64,000 nucleotides of DNA, taken from the NCBI GenBank assembly GCA_012839805.1, contig DUMU01000039.1, forward strand, positions 1-64,000. The letters run 5' to 3'. The translations under genes were made by a program, and so were the position numbers. The notes under the pieces were generated by a model, which saw only the letters and a list, made by a program, of their open reading frames with translations, searched no databases and was not told the DNA's origin. Numbering within the stretch: position 1 is the stretch's first letter; every line of letters starts with the position of its first letter. Of the stretch, positions 34,611-42,979 are shown in pieces. The stretch comes from Bacillota bacterium (GTDB lineage: Bacteria; Bacillota; Limnochordia; Limnochordales; DUMU01).

Positions 34611-35195
34611 ATGACCGCCGAAAAGAATGGGCCGGGGAACGACGTGGCCGGGACCGCGCCAGAGCCTCTCCCGCTTTATTCGGTGGACTGGGGGGCCCTG
34701 GAAGCGTTGCTCTTTGCCACCGATGAACCTCTGTCCCTGGAGAGGCTGGCTTTTCTTTTGAACGTACCGGCAGAAACAGTGGAACGGGAACTCAAACGGT
34801 GGTGGGCAGACCGGGCTTCGCGACCCCACGGAATAGAGCTTCAGGAGGTTGCCGGAGGATTCCGGTTGGTTACCGCGCCGGCGTACCGGCACCTGGTCGA
34901 GAAGGTACACGTTGTGCCGGATCGCAGGGGCTTGAGCCGCGCGGCCCTCGAGACGCTGGCCGTAATTGCCTACCGCCAGCCCATCAGCCGGCCGGAGATC
35001 GACCAGCTTCGCGGCGTTAGGTCCGATAGTGCACTCCAATCCCTGCTGGAACGGGGCCTGATCGAAGAGGCCGGCCGGGCGGATACCGTGGGCCGGCCGG
35101 TGCTCTACCGGACTACCCGGCGCTTTCTGCTCGAGTTCGGCCTGCGGAGCCTGGCTGACTTACCAGCGGTGACGGTAAACGAAGACGGGGCTTAA
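34611..35195 (+). CDS. scpB: Segregation and condensation protein B
   Basis: 194-aa subunit of the SMC-ScpA-ScpB condensin, two winged-helix domains. Hallmarks: ALEALLFATDEPLSLERLA, ELQEVAGGFRLVTAP, SRAALETLAVIAYRQPISR and VGRPVLYRTTRRFLLEFGL. Start ATG 34611 lies after GGAAAGGGGCG. It converges with ytfJ; the 158-nt gap holds GC-rich inverted repeats but no clean terminator. Confidence 0.95.
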   Translation: MTAEKNGPGNDVAGTAPEPLPLYSVDWGALEALLFATDEPLSLERLAFLLNVPAETVERELKRWWADRASRPHGIELQEVAGGFRLVTAPAYRHLVEKVHVVPDRRGLSRAALETLAVIAYRQPISRPEIDQLRGVRSDSALQSLLERGLIEEAGRADTVGRPVLYRTTRRFLLEFGLRSLADLPAVTVNEDGA

Positions 35196-35353
35196 TGACT
35201 CAGCACCTGCCGCCTGCCGGCGGCCGGCCGCCGGCTACCGGCCGCTGCTTGCCGGAGGCCGTCCACCGGAGGCCGCATGCTGCTTGACGTTCCACGGGTT
35301 GCAAGGTCCAGCCCGGGATAACCCTTATAGCACCACGCCGGTGACCGGGGCGG

Positions 35354-36214
35354 TCAGTCGAGCGGAGAGAGGGGGCCGCCCGGCATGACGCCATAGCCGG
35401 CGGGTGCCGTTCCCGCCGCGAAGGGTCCGTCGACGGTCGCACTTGCATCGGCGCCCATGTTGGCAGTTCCTACCGCCGCAGCGGCCGGGTTGACGGCGGT
35501 GCCGATCGGCCCGGGCGACCCGGGTGCGGGAGCCGCGGGGGACGGAGAGGTGGCGAGGCGCCGGGTGGTGAGCATTTCCATGAGGCGGGGGATGAGATCG
35601 ATTAGCCGGTCGTATATCGCGTGGCGATCGTGCACCGAGACGAGCCGGACTTCGTCGTGCTGCACTACCAGAAAACCCACCGGCGAAAGGCTGATCCCTG
35701 CTCCGCTGCCGCCGGCAAAGGGGAATCCTTGACTCCGGGTCTGACCATACCCCGCACCTGGATTGGGCGGCTGCCGCTGCTGACCCCATGACTGGCCCCC
35801 TTGCGTCGCCTCGGGGGCCTGGTAGGGGTCGTAATCGTCCTGCATTTGCTCAAAGTCCTGAGCGTCGGGGTACCCTTGCTCCTCCAGAGCGGCAGCATAC
35901 CCCTGGTCTTCCTGCCAGTCCTGAGCTTGAGCGGCGGGATCGGGCGTCGCCTCTCGTCGCCCCTGTTCCTTCCCGTAGCGTTCCTGCTGGTCCTTGAGTT
36001 GAATCCGGTCAACACCTTGATATAGGTTCGATCCTTCCCCCGGGTACTCACGGCCACCGGCGGCGAAACCGAAGGAGACCCGGGAGATAGGCAGGATCAC
36101 CGTGCCGTTCGGGGTCTGCACCGCCTCGCCCAGAATCGTGTTTACGTCAACCATGCTTTTGATGCTCTGCATGGCCGTGGCCAACAGGCTTTCGATCGGG
36201 TGGACTTCCGCCAT
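35354..36214 (-). CDS. ytfJ: GerW/YtfJ-family spore protein with Gln/Asp-rich insertion
   Basis: 286-aa protein, about twice the usual length. The N-terminal half has the family signature HPIESLLATAMQSIKSMVDV and GTVILPISRVSFGFAAGG. The C-terminal half has GGSGAGISLSPVGFLVV and VRLVSVHDRHAIYDRLIDLIP. Between them (residues about 65-160) is a Gln/Asp/Tyr/Pro-rich insertion, and a Pro/Ala/Gly-rich tail follows. YtfJ is a spore protein affecting germination. Start ATG 36214 has AGGAGGAG before it. The normal partner gene ytfI lies 1.7 kb further on, separated by an inserted gene. Confidence 0.9.
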   Translation of the reverse strand: MAEVHPIESLLATAMQSIKSMVDVNTILGEAVQTPNGTVILPISRVSFGFAAGGREYPGEGSNLYQGVDRIQLKDQQERYGKEQGRREATPDPAAQAQDWQEDQGYAAALEEQGYPDAQDFEQMQDDYDPYQAPEATQGGQSWGQQRQPPNPGAGYGQTRSQGFPFAGGSGAGISLSPVGFLVVQHDEVRLVSVHDRHAIYDRLIDLIPRLMEMLTTRRLATSPSPAAPAPGSPGPIGTAVNPAAAAVGTANMGADASATVDGPFAAGTAPAGYGVMPGGPLSPLD

Positions 36215-36493
36215 GGGATTCTCTCCTCCTGCTCCTGGGCCCTCCACCTACCGGGATTGCCTCGCCGAAGGCGCGGGCTGCACGCGATCACCGGCACTGC
36301 TTGTGCACGGGCTAATCACATATAACCTGACCATGCCCCGATGCCTCTATGCAGAGCCGGTAGAGACAGGAGTCCAGCAGGGTCGGGCCCGGTGGCGGTG
36401 GACCTCGACCCCCGGGGAGGATAGGAAGGATACATCATTTGGGTGATGAAGGAAGGTCAGAAGGCTAAGACCTAAGAAAGGAGCGTGGGGCAG

Positions 36494-37873
36494 GTGGCGG
36501 CAAAGAGGCGTGCGGTGGAAACCATCCGCCAGGCGAGACGGATGGCCGGCAGAGCGCCCGCAGCGGTACAAGCAGCGGTAGGATTGGTGGCGGTGGGATT
36601 AGCCCTGGGCCTGGCGATGTGTGCGCCCGGGCCGGTACGGGCGGCGGGCGCGGGCGCCGGGACGGGCAAGATCACGCTGGTCTGGATGCACTGGAATACC
36701 GGCAAACGCGAAGCAGAATACCTCAAGTGGGTGGAGCGTTTCGAGAAGGAGAACCCGGACATCGACATAGTCCCGCAGTCTACTCCGTGGGGTGAGATCA
36801 GTACCAAGGTCCTGGCCGGGGTGCTGGCCGGATCAGCTCCTGACGTCATCTCGGTGTCCAGTACCTGGGGGGAATCCCTGGCCGAAAAAGACGCGCTGAT
36901 GGATCTACGGCCATTCATCGCCAAAGAGAAGGATCTCGACATCGATGACGTTTTCCCCAGCGCCCTGCGACTTTGGCAGGACGCCTTCGGGCGACAGTAC
37001 GCGTTCCCGCACGACCTGGACCTAGCTCTCCTCTTTTACAACCGCGACCTCTTTGACCTGTACGGACTCAACCCGCCCGACGACACCTGGACCTGGGATA
37101 CCATGCTCCAGATGGGGAAGCGGCTGCTCAAAGATACCAACGGCGATGGCGTGTACGACCGGTTTGCTTATAGTTCATGGTTTTTCGATTGGTATCCCTA
37201 CGTTTGGGCCAACGGCGGCGAGATTCTCACGCCGGACTTGCGGGCGTCGGCCATGGGTTCGACGCCAGCACGGCAGGCATTGGAATGGTATGCCCAGTTT
37301 TATCCCAATCGTCTCCATCTGATGCCGTCTGCCGCGGAACAAGCCGGATCCAACCCGGACGCGATGTTCACCGCCGGGAAGATCGGCATGCAGCCGGTAG
37401 GGGCATGGTACGGTGCGGACCTCGTTCAACGCCAGGTAGACTTCGAATTCGACGTGGCTCACATGCCGCTCTCCTACGCCAAACAGCGTGCTACCCTCCT
37501 TGCCGGCCAGGGGATGGCGATTACCGTAACCTGCAAACATCCGGAGGCTGCGTTCCGGTTCATCACCTACATGGCTTCTCGGGAAGTGCAAGCAGCTTTC
37601 GGCGCTCTGCTGAATCAGACTCCGGTACGCAAGTCGGTTGCCATCTCGAAGGCGTTCGTCAACCCCGAAGTACCGCCCAAGAACAAGCTGGCTTTCGTGA
37701 TTGCCCTGGAGGCGTATGCCCGGGGTGACTACAAGACCCCGGTGTGGAGCACCATCCTGTCTTCGCTGAGGAGCACGTTCAACCGTTATTTCGTCGGAAC
37801 CGACTCACTGGACGCCGCGCTAAGCAAGTTCGCCGACCAGGTGGCGAGTATCACGAAGCCCAGGAAGAAGTAG
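36494..37873 (+). CDS. Sugar ABC transporter substrate-binding protein (family 1), orphan
   Basis: About 459-aa exported binding protein. The long basic N-terminus and hydrophobic core end near PVRAAGA; the only Cys (in LAMCAPG) has Met at -1 and is a poor lipobox. Family features: VERFEKENPDIDIV, LAGSAPDVISVSS, FPHDLDLALLFYNRDLFD and NGDGVYDRFAYSSWF. Start GTG 36494 has AAGGAG at 10-nt spacing; GTG 36485 is too close. It lies in opposite orientation between ytfJ and ytfI. No permease or ATPase genes adjoin it. The sugar bound is unknown. Confidence 0.88.
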   Translation: MAAKRRAVETIRQARRMAGRAPAAVQAAVGLVAVGLALGLAMCAPGPVRAAGAGAGTGKITLVWMHWNTGKREAEYLKWVERFEKENPDIDIVPQSTPWGEISTKVLAGVLAGSAPDVISVSSTWGESLAEKDALMDLRPFIAKEKDLDIDDVFPSALRLWQDAFGRQYAFPHDLDLALLFYNRDLFDLYGLNPPDDTWTWDTMLQMGKRLLKDTNGDGVYDRFAYSSWFFDWYPYVWANGGEILTPDLRASAMGSTPARQALEWYAQFYPNRLHLMPSAAEQAGSNPDAMFTAGKIGMQPVGAWYGADLVQRQVDFEFDVAHMPLSYAKQRATLLAGQGMAITVTCKHPEAAFRFITYMASREVQAAFGALLNQTPVRKSVAISKAFVNPEVPPKNKLAFVIALEAYARGDYKTPVWSTILSSLRSTFNRYFVGTDSLDAALSKFADQVASITKPRKK

Positions 37874-37878
37874 CCTGC

Positions 37879-38577
37879 TCACGGGGAGCGGAAGCAGGGA
37901 TAGCGGCCGGGCGGGGCGAGGGGGGGTGCCAGGAAGAAGAAACGAAGCAGACTGAAGAGCATCCTCCCCGCTCGCAGCCGGCCGGCCACCCGCAGCACGA
38001 CGTGGCCACCCGTAGTGTTGAAATCGGGCACAATGTCAAGGGGCGGGAGCCAACCCGGCGCTTGCGCAGCGGCGGCCCAGGCGATGCCGAAAAGGATCGC
38101 GGTGGCCGCCGCGTCGCCGGTTCCCAGGCGCAAGCGCCAGCGCAGCCGGTCAGAACTCTCCAGGATTAGGCGGACCAGCGCCAGATAGTCGTCAAGACCC
38201 TGCAGGCGTTGGTGTGACCGTCTTAGGAGCCTGCGGGCCAGCCGGGTCGGGAAGGACGGGCGTGAGGGGGCGGGGCTCGGTCCCGGAGCGCGCTCCTCCT
38301 TCGTCCGCTCATGGCTGAGCCCGCCTCGGGCGAGGCTGACTAAGAGCCCCGGCAGGCGGATGGTCCGGCGTAAGCATCTTCGGCGAAGGATCGGCAAAAG
38401 CAGGCAAAGGTGCAGGTACAGTTCACCGGTGGACGAGCGCCAGCCGGCTGTGGCAGAGAAACGGAGTGGCAGGAGGAGAAAAAGCACGAGCGTGGCGGCG
38501 AGTATGAGGAGAAGGACGGAAGCAGTGGCGAGGGTCCAGGCCGCCATGATGAGCAGTAAATGAGATGCTCCGTCCAT
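37879..38577 (-). CDS. ytfI: DUF2953 membrane protein (YtfI-like)
   Basis: 232-aa protein with one strongly hydrophobic N-terminal segment (LLLIMAAWTLATASVLLLIL) and the DUF2953 C-terminal pattern RLRLGTGDAAATAILFGI and PDFNTTGGHVVLRVAGRLR. In B. subtilis ytfI and ytfJ are adjacent, which supports the call. Arg-rich central region. Start ATG 38577. Its end is only 5 nt from the convergent binding-protein gene. Function unknown; likely sporulation-linked by context. Confidence 0.8.
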   Translation of the reverse strand: MDGASHLLLIMAAWTLATASVLLLILAATLVLFLLLPLRFSATAGWRSSTGELYLHLCLLLPILRRRCLRRTIRLPGLLVSLARGGLSHERTKEERAPGPSPAPSRPSFPTRLARRLLRRSHQRLQGLDDYLALVRLILESSDRLRWRLRLGTGDAAATAILFGIAWAAAAQAPGWLPPLDIVPDFNTTGGHVVLRVAGRLRAGRMLFSLLRFFFLAPPLAPPGRYPCFRSP

Positions 38578-38745
38578 AAGGGTACCCCTGCCGGAGCCGG
38601 TGCGCTGCTCGCGTTCGTGACTATCCCCGGTCACCGGCGGGTATATCATGTCCAACCTTCCCGGATTTCAGGGGAGTGGTGCTTGCAGCGGAGGGTACAA
38701 TCAGCGCCAGAACGAGAAAAGACAAGAGATCAGGGGCGGGAAGAC

Positions 38746-38817
38746 GGGATGCAAGACGAAGTGCCAGACGGCATGCGAGACGGCATGCAAGACGAAATGC
38801 AGGACGGGATGCAAGTA
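38746..38817 (+). repeat. Imperfect 12-bp tandem repeat at the rluB start
   Basis: About six units close to GACGGNATGCAA, encoding MQDE/PDGM/RDGM/QDEM/QDGM. Five ATG codons in frame result, any of which could start translation. Confidence 0.75.
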
Positions 38818-39570
38818 AACTCCCGTCGTGTAAGGCTACAAAAGCTGCTGGCCGAGAGGGGAGTGTGCTCGCGCCGGCAGGGTGAGGAGTGGATCCGTGC
38901 CGGCCGGGTGAGGGTGAACGGCGTGGTGGTTACCGAGTTGGGGACGAAGGTCGATCCGGCCGCGGATCGGGTGGAGGTAGACGGGCGGCCCCTGCCCCCC
39001 GCCTCTGCTTCTTATGTTTACGTCATGCTGAACAAGCCCCCGCTGGTGCTGACCACCTGGCACGACCCGCGGGGGCGCCCCACCGTTCGGCATCTGGTTG
39101 AGGCGCAGCGGCCGGACCTGCCGCGGCTTTTTCCGGTGGGGCGGCTGGATTGGGACTCCGAAGGGTTACTGCTCCTGACCAACGATGGCGAGCTGGCGTT
39201 TCGTCTCATGCATCCCCGTTATGAAGTAGCCAAGACTTACCGGGTCACCGTGGGTTCGCCCGTATCCGACCGGGAACTTGCCCGGTTGGCGCAGGGAGTG
39301 GAGCTGGAGGACGGGCCCACCCGGCCGGCCAAAGTCGAACGGAAGGGAGAACGGGAGTTCCTCCTTACCATCCGGGAGGGACGAAACCGGCAGGTGCGCC
39401 GGATGTGCCAGGCGATCGGGCACGAGGTCGTCCGCCTGGTGCGGGTAGCGGAGGGCCCGCTGCGCCTGGGCCACCTTCCCAGCGGGCGACTGCGTCTTTT
39501 AACGCCCCGGGAGGTGGCCGCGTTGCGGCGGGCGGTTCAACTGGGGGAAACGGGCAGCCGGCGTGAATAG
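38749..39570 (+). CDS. rluB: Pseudouridine synthase RluB
   Basis: 273-aa 23S rRNA pseudouridine synthase of the RsuA/RluB family. An S4 RNA-binding domain (RLQKLLAERGVCSRRQGEEWI) is followed by the catalytic domain with the Asp in GRLDWDSEGLLLLTNDG. Then come KTYRVTV and EGRNRQVRRMCQAIGHEVVRL. It probably modifies position 2605 of 23S rRNA, as relatives do. The start is the first ATG (38749) of the repeat ladder, behind AGGGGCGGGAAG; later ATGs are also usable. rluB next to the aro genes is common in Clostridia-like genomes. Confidence 0.94.
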   Translation: MQDEVPDGMRDGMQDEMQDGMQVNSRRVRLQKLLAERGVCSRRQGEEWIRAGRVRVNGVVVTELGTKVDPAADRVEVDGRPLPPASASYVYVMLNKPPLVLTTWHDPRGRPTVRHLVEAQRPDLPRLFPVGRLDWDSEGLLLLTNDGELAFRLMHPRYEVAKTYRVTVGSPVSDRELARLAQGVELEDGPTRPAKVERKGEREFLLTIREGRNRQVRRMCQAIGHEVVRLVRVAEGPLRLGHLPSGRLRLLTPREVAALRRAVQLGETGSRRE

Positions 39571-39684
39571 GCGAGGTGGGGAAAGTCTCGTCCGTCCGGG
39601 TAGGGGTTTACAAGGGTGACGGGCAGAAGGTACACTCAGTACAACCGCATTTGGGGCAGGACGGAAGGACGGCAGGCTGCCAGC

Positions 39685-40119
39685 ATGTCCGAGAGTACAA
39701 GCCGCCTGGTGGCGAGGGCGGCACTGGAGATGGCCCTTAGCCGGGATCACGGTGAGGAAGCCGAACTGCAGGCCCGCTGGCGGGTACAGGGAGTCGCGGC
39801 CGCCGCGGTCGACTTTGGCGGGCCCTTCGAGACGCAGGTGGCCCGGGTGATCGAACGTATCATCGTGGCCGCCCGGCGGGAAGGGGTCATCGCCGATACC
39901 CACGCCGAGCTGGGCGCGGTGGCCGGGGCGGCCCACGAGGCCATGGCTCAGGTGGCGGCCAAGGCGATAGGCCTGAATGTGGGCGGTAAGGCTGCGGTCG
40001 GCCGGAAAGGAGAACACCTGGTGGTGGCGGTCGTGGCCAGCGTGGGCCTGGTTCACCTGGACGACGTGGCGGTGGGAGTGGCGCACCGGGTCGCTCCCGG
40101 GGCCAAGCTTGACCGGTGA
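39685..40119 (+). CDS. HutP-family protein
   Basis: 144-aa protein. The C-terminal 100 residues follow the HutP pattern: FETQVARVIERIIVAARREG, ELGAVAGAAHEAMAQVAAKA and VVASVGLVHLDDVAVGVAH. HutP is an L-histidine-dependent RNA-binding antiterminator of the hut operon in B. subtilis. Homologues lie outside hut operons in many spore formers with unknown targets. Here it precedes the aromatic amino acid genes, so an RNA-level regulatory role there is conceivable. Start ATG 39685 is chosen; GTG 39616 would add 23 unrelated residues. Confidence 0.7.
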   Translation: MSESTSRLVARAALEMALSRDHGEEAELQARWRVQGVAAAAVDFGGPFETQVARVIERIIVAARREGVIADTHAELGAVAGAAHEAMAQVAAKAIGLNVGGKAAVGRKGEHLVVAVVASVGLVHLDDVAVGVAHRVAPGAKLDR

Positions 40120-40190
40120 GAGGCCGGCCCAGGGCCAGGTGAGCTCCCGGCGAGGTTACGCCAAGGTGTTCAAGGAGAGTGAGAAGGGGA

Positions 40191-41825
40191 GTGAAGGCGG
40201 AGGTGTCGAGGGTGTGGGCGTTGCGGGGGGCGACTACGGTGCCGACGAATAGCCGGGAGGCGATCCTCTCGGCAGCCGAGGAGCTGACGCGCCGGTTGCT
40301 TTGGGCAAACCATATTGAGCCGCTCCAGGTCGTAGCGGGGTTTTTCACCTTGAGCCCTGACCTGGACGCCGCCTACCCGGCGGAGGGGGCGAGGCGAGCC
40401 GGCTTGCAGGAGGTCCCGCTCCTGTGTGCCCAGGAAGTGAACGTCCCCGGGAGCCTCGAGCGGTGCCTGCGCGCGCTCCTCCTGGTCGACGGGTCGGCTC
40501 CCGTGCCGGAGGGCGGCCCGGTCCACGTCTACCTGGGCGGGGCGGTGCAGCTCCGGCCCGACTGGGCCTCCCGCGGGGGCGACGCGCCGGGCGTATCTCC
40601 CAGGCCCAACGTCCTGCAGATTGCCCCTTACGTTCCCGGCAAGCCTATCGAAGAGGTGGAACGGGAGCTGGGGTTGACCGACGTGGTGAAGCTGGCGAGC
40701 AACGAGAACCCCCTGGGCCCGTCGCCCCGGGCGCTGGCCGCGATCCGGGCGGCGGCGCCGCGCGTGCACCTCTACCCGGACGGGAACGCCTTTCGGTTAC
40801 GGCAGGCTTTGGCCGCCCACCTGGACCGGCAGCTCACGGCTCTTCTGGCGGGGGAAGAGGGCCTACCGGAAGGCGGCGGTGATGACGCGAGCAAGGCCCG
40901 GGCGGTCCCGGCCGGCTCCAGCATCCGGCCGGAACAGATCCTGGTGGGCAACGGCTCCGACGAGATCATCAAGATGCTGGCAGAAACGTTCGTCCGCCCG
41001 GGTGAACGGGTTGTTTTCCCCACCCCCACCTTCAGTGAGTATGAGTTTGCCTGCCGGGTGGCCGATGGTGAACCGGTTCCCGTTCCCGCCGGTGACGATC
41101 TACGGTTCGATATGGACGCTCTGGCCGAAGCGGCGAGCCACCCGGGAACCCGGCTGGTCTTCGTGGCCAACCCCAACAACCCCACCGGCGCCCTGGTGGG
41201 ACGGGAAGAGCTTGCCCGGCTCATGGATAGCCTCCGTCCCGAAACCGTGCTGGTACTGGACGAGGCGTACTACGAGTTCGTCGACGACCCGGCCTACACC
41301 CCGGCTCTGGCCTGGGTGGCGGCCGGCCGCCCGGTCTTTGTCTTGCGGACCTTTTCCAAGATCTACGGGCTGGCAGGGCTGCGCCTGGGCTACGCGGTCG
41401 GGCCGGCTCCGCTCGTGGCCATGGTTCAACGGGTCCGGGAGCCTTTCAACGTCAACTCCCTTGCCCAAGAAGCGGCTATCGCGGCCCTGGCCGACACGGA
41501 GCACGTAAAGAGTTCCCGAGAACTGGTGCGGCAGGGCCGGGCCGAGCTTACCCGAGAGCTTACCGGCCGGGGTCTGCGGGTTGTTCCTTCCCAGGCCAAC
41601 TTCGTCTACGTCGATCTCGGCCGCGACTCGCGGCCGGTCTTCCACGCATTGCTGCAAAAAGGGGTGATCGTCCGCACGGGAGATATTTTCGGTAATCCGA
41701 CCTTCATCCGGGTGACGGTGGGGCTCCCCGAGCAGAACCGCCGGTTCCTGGCCGCCCTTGACGAGGTGCTCTCGGGCGGAGGCGTGGAACAGGACCGGCC
41801 AACGGGCAGCCGGTCCCCGCGGTGA
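40191..41825 (+). CDS. Fused AroH chorismate mutase and HisC-type aminotransferase
   Basis: About 544 aa in one uninterrupted frame. Residues about 5-125 are a complete AroH-type chorismate mutase: ALRGATTV (Arg), PLLCAQEV (Cys and Glu), ERCLRALL (Arg) and HVYLGGAVQLRPD (Tyr), all catalytic positions of B. subtilis AroH. After a linker of about 12 residues, a class I/II PLP aminotransferase of the HisC type begins (APYVPGKPIEEVE), with KLASNENPLGPSP, ANPNNPTG and the PLP Lys near residue 390 in TFSKIYGLAG. It could turn chorismate to prephenate and transaminate prephenate, phenylpyruvate or histidinol phosphate. Start uncertain among GTG 40179, 40191 and 40203. Confidence 0.9.
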   Translation: MKAEVSRVWALRGATTVPTNSREAILSAAEELTRRLLWANHIEPLQVVAGFFTLSPDLDAAYPAEGARRAGLQEVPLLCAQEVNVPGSLERCLRALLLVDGSAPVPEGGPVHVYLGGAVQLRPDWASRGGDAPGVSPRPNVLQIAPYVPGKPIEEVERELGLTDVVKLASNENPLGPSPRALAAIRAAAPRVHLYPDGNAFRLRQALAAHLDRQLTALLAGEEGLPEGGGDDASKARAVPAGSSIRPEQILVGNGSDEIIKMLAETFVRPGERVVFPTPTFSEYEFACRVADGEPVPVPAGDDLRFDMDALAEAASHPGTRLVFVANPNNPTGALVGREELARLMDSLRPETVLVLDEAYYEFVDDPAYTPALAWVAAGRPVFVLRTFSKIYGLAGLRLGYAVGPAPLVAMVQRVREPFNVNSLAQEAAIAALADTEHVKSSRELVRQGRAELTRELTGRGLRVVPSQANFVYVDLGRDSRPVFHALLQKGVIVRTGDIFGNPTFIRVTVGLPEQNRRFLAALDEVLSGGGVEQDRPTGSRSPR

Positions 41826-41935
41826 ACAGCAGAGCGGTGACCACCAGCTTTGGCCAGCCGGCAGCGGGGCGGCCGGCAAACCAGTGATAGTCTGGCGAGT
41901 GATAGACAAGGCAGGTAGGAAGGAAGGACGGCAGG

Positions 41936-42979
41936 ATGATCGTTGTAATGAAGCATGGAGCAACTCCCGAAGAGATCCAGAACGTGGCGGCACGCCTTCG
42001 GCATTTCGGGTTCGACATCCACGTGTCGGCAGGCGTGGAACGAACCGTCATCGGGGCGATCGGTGACAAAAAGCCGGCCATCCTCGAAAATATCGAAGCT
42101 TTGCCGGGTGTGGAACGGATAGTGCCCATCCTGCAGCCGTTCAAGCTGGCGGGCAGGGAATGGAAACCGGAGCCCACCATTGTGCAGGTGGGGGACGTGC
42201 GGATCGGCAGCGACGAGTTTGTGGTCATGGCCGGTCCCTGCGCGGTCGAATCCGAAGCGCAACTGATCGAGACCGCCCGGGCGGTGAAGGCGGCCGGAGC
42301 GCGGATACTGCGGGGCGGTGCTTACAAGCCCCGCACCTCGCCCTACAGCTTCCAGGGGTTGGCAGAGGAAGGCTTGCGGCTCCTGGCGCTGGCCCGGGAA
42401 GAGACGGGGCTGCCGGTCATCACCGAGGTCCTCAGTCCCAAGGATGTGCCGCTGGTGGCGGAGTACGCCGACATTCTTCAAATAGGCGCCCGCAACATGC
42501 AAAACTTTAGCCTGCTGCGGGAGGTGGCGGTCACCAAAAAGCCGGTGCTGTTGAAGCGGGGGCTCGCCAACACCGTCGAAGAGTGGTTGATGGCGGCGGA
42601 GTACATACTGTCGGGCGGTAATCACCAGGTAATCCTCTGCGAGCGGGGAATCAGGACCTTCGAGACGGCCACCCGTAACACGCTGGATCTGAGCGCGGTG
42701 GCGGTGGCGAAGGAGCTTTCTCACCTTCCCGTTATTGTCGATCCGAGCCACGGTACGGGCAAGCGCCAGTATGTGGCCCCTCTGTCCCGGGCGGCCTGCG
42801 CGGTGGGGGCGGACGGGCTGATCATCGAAGTGCATCCCCGGCCGGAGGAGGCCCTCTCCGACGGACCGCAGTCGCTCACGCCCGCCCAGTTCAGCCACTT
42901 GATGGGTGAACTTGCCGCGGTGGCGGCCGCGGTCGGCCGCCGCGTGGCCCAAGCCGCGCGGGTGGGGGCAAGCCGGTGA
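41936..42979 (+). CDS. aroF: 3-deoxy-7-phosphoheptulonate synthase
   Basis: First enzyme of the shikimate pathway: PEP plus erythrose-4-phosphate to DAHP. 347 aa of the AroA-I-beta class. An N-terminal ferredoxin-like regulatory domain (residues 1-70, [14 protein letters not shown]) is followed by the KDO8P-synthase-like barrel with [36 protein letters not shown] and [12 protein letters not shown]. Such enzymes are feedback-inhibited through the N-terminal domain. Start ATG 41936 follows AGGAAGGACGGCAGG. The stop overlaps tyrA (GTGA). Confidence 0.96.
   Translation: MIVVMKHGATPEEIQNVAARLRHFGFDIHVSAGVERTVIGAIGDKKPAILENIEALPGVERIVPILQPFKLAGREWKPEPTIVQVGDVRIGSDEFVVMAGPCAVESEAQLIETARAVKAAGARILRGGAYKPRTSPYSFQGLAEEGLRLLALAREETGLPVITEVLSPKDVPLVAEYADILQIGARNMQNFSLLREVAVTKKPVLLKRGLANTVEEWLMAAEYILSGGNHQVILCERGIRTFETATRNTLDLSAVAVAKELSHLPVIVDPSHGTGKRQYVAPLSRAACAVGADGLIIEVHPRPEEALSDGPQSLTPAQFSHLMGELAAVAAAVGRRVAQAARVGASR

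Noticed and set aside
36299-36326. TTGTGC/TATAAC promoter for the orphan binding protein
   Set aside because: The spacer is only 14 nt, too short for a housekeeping promoter.
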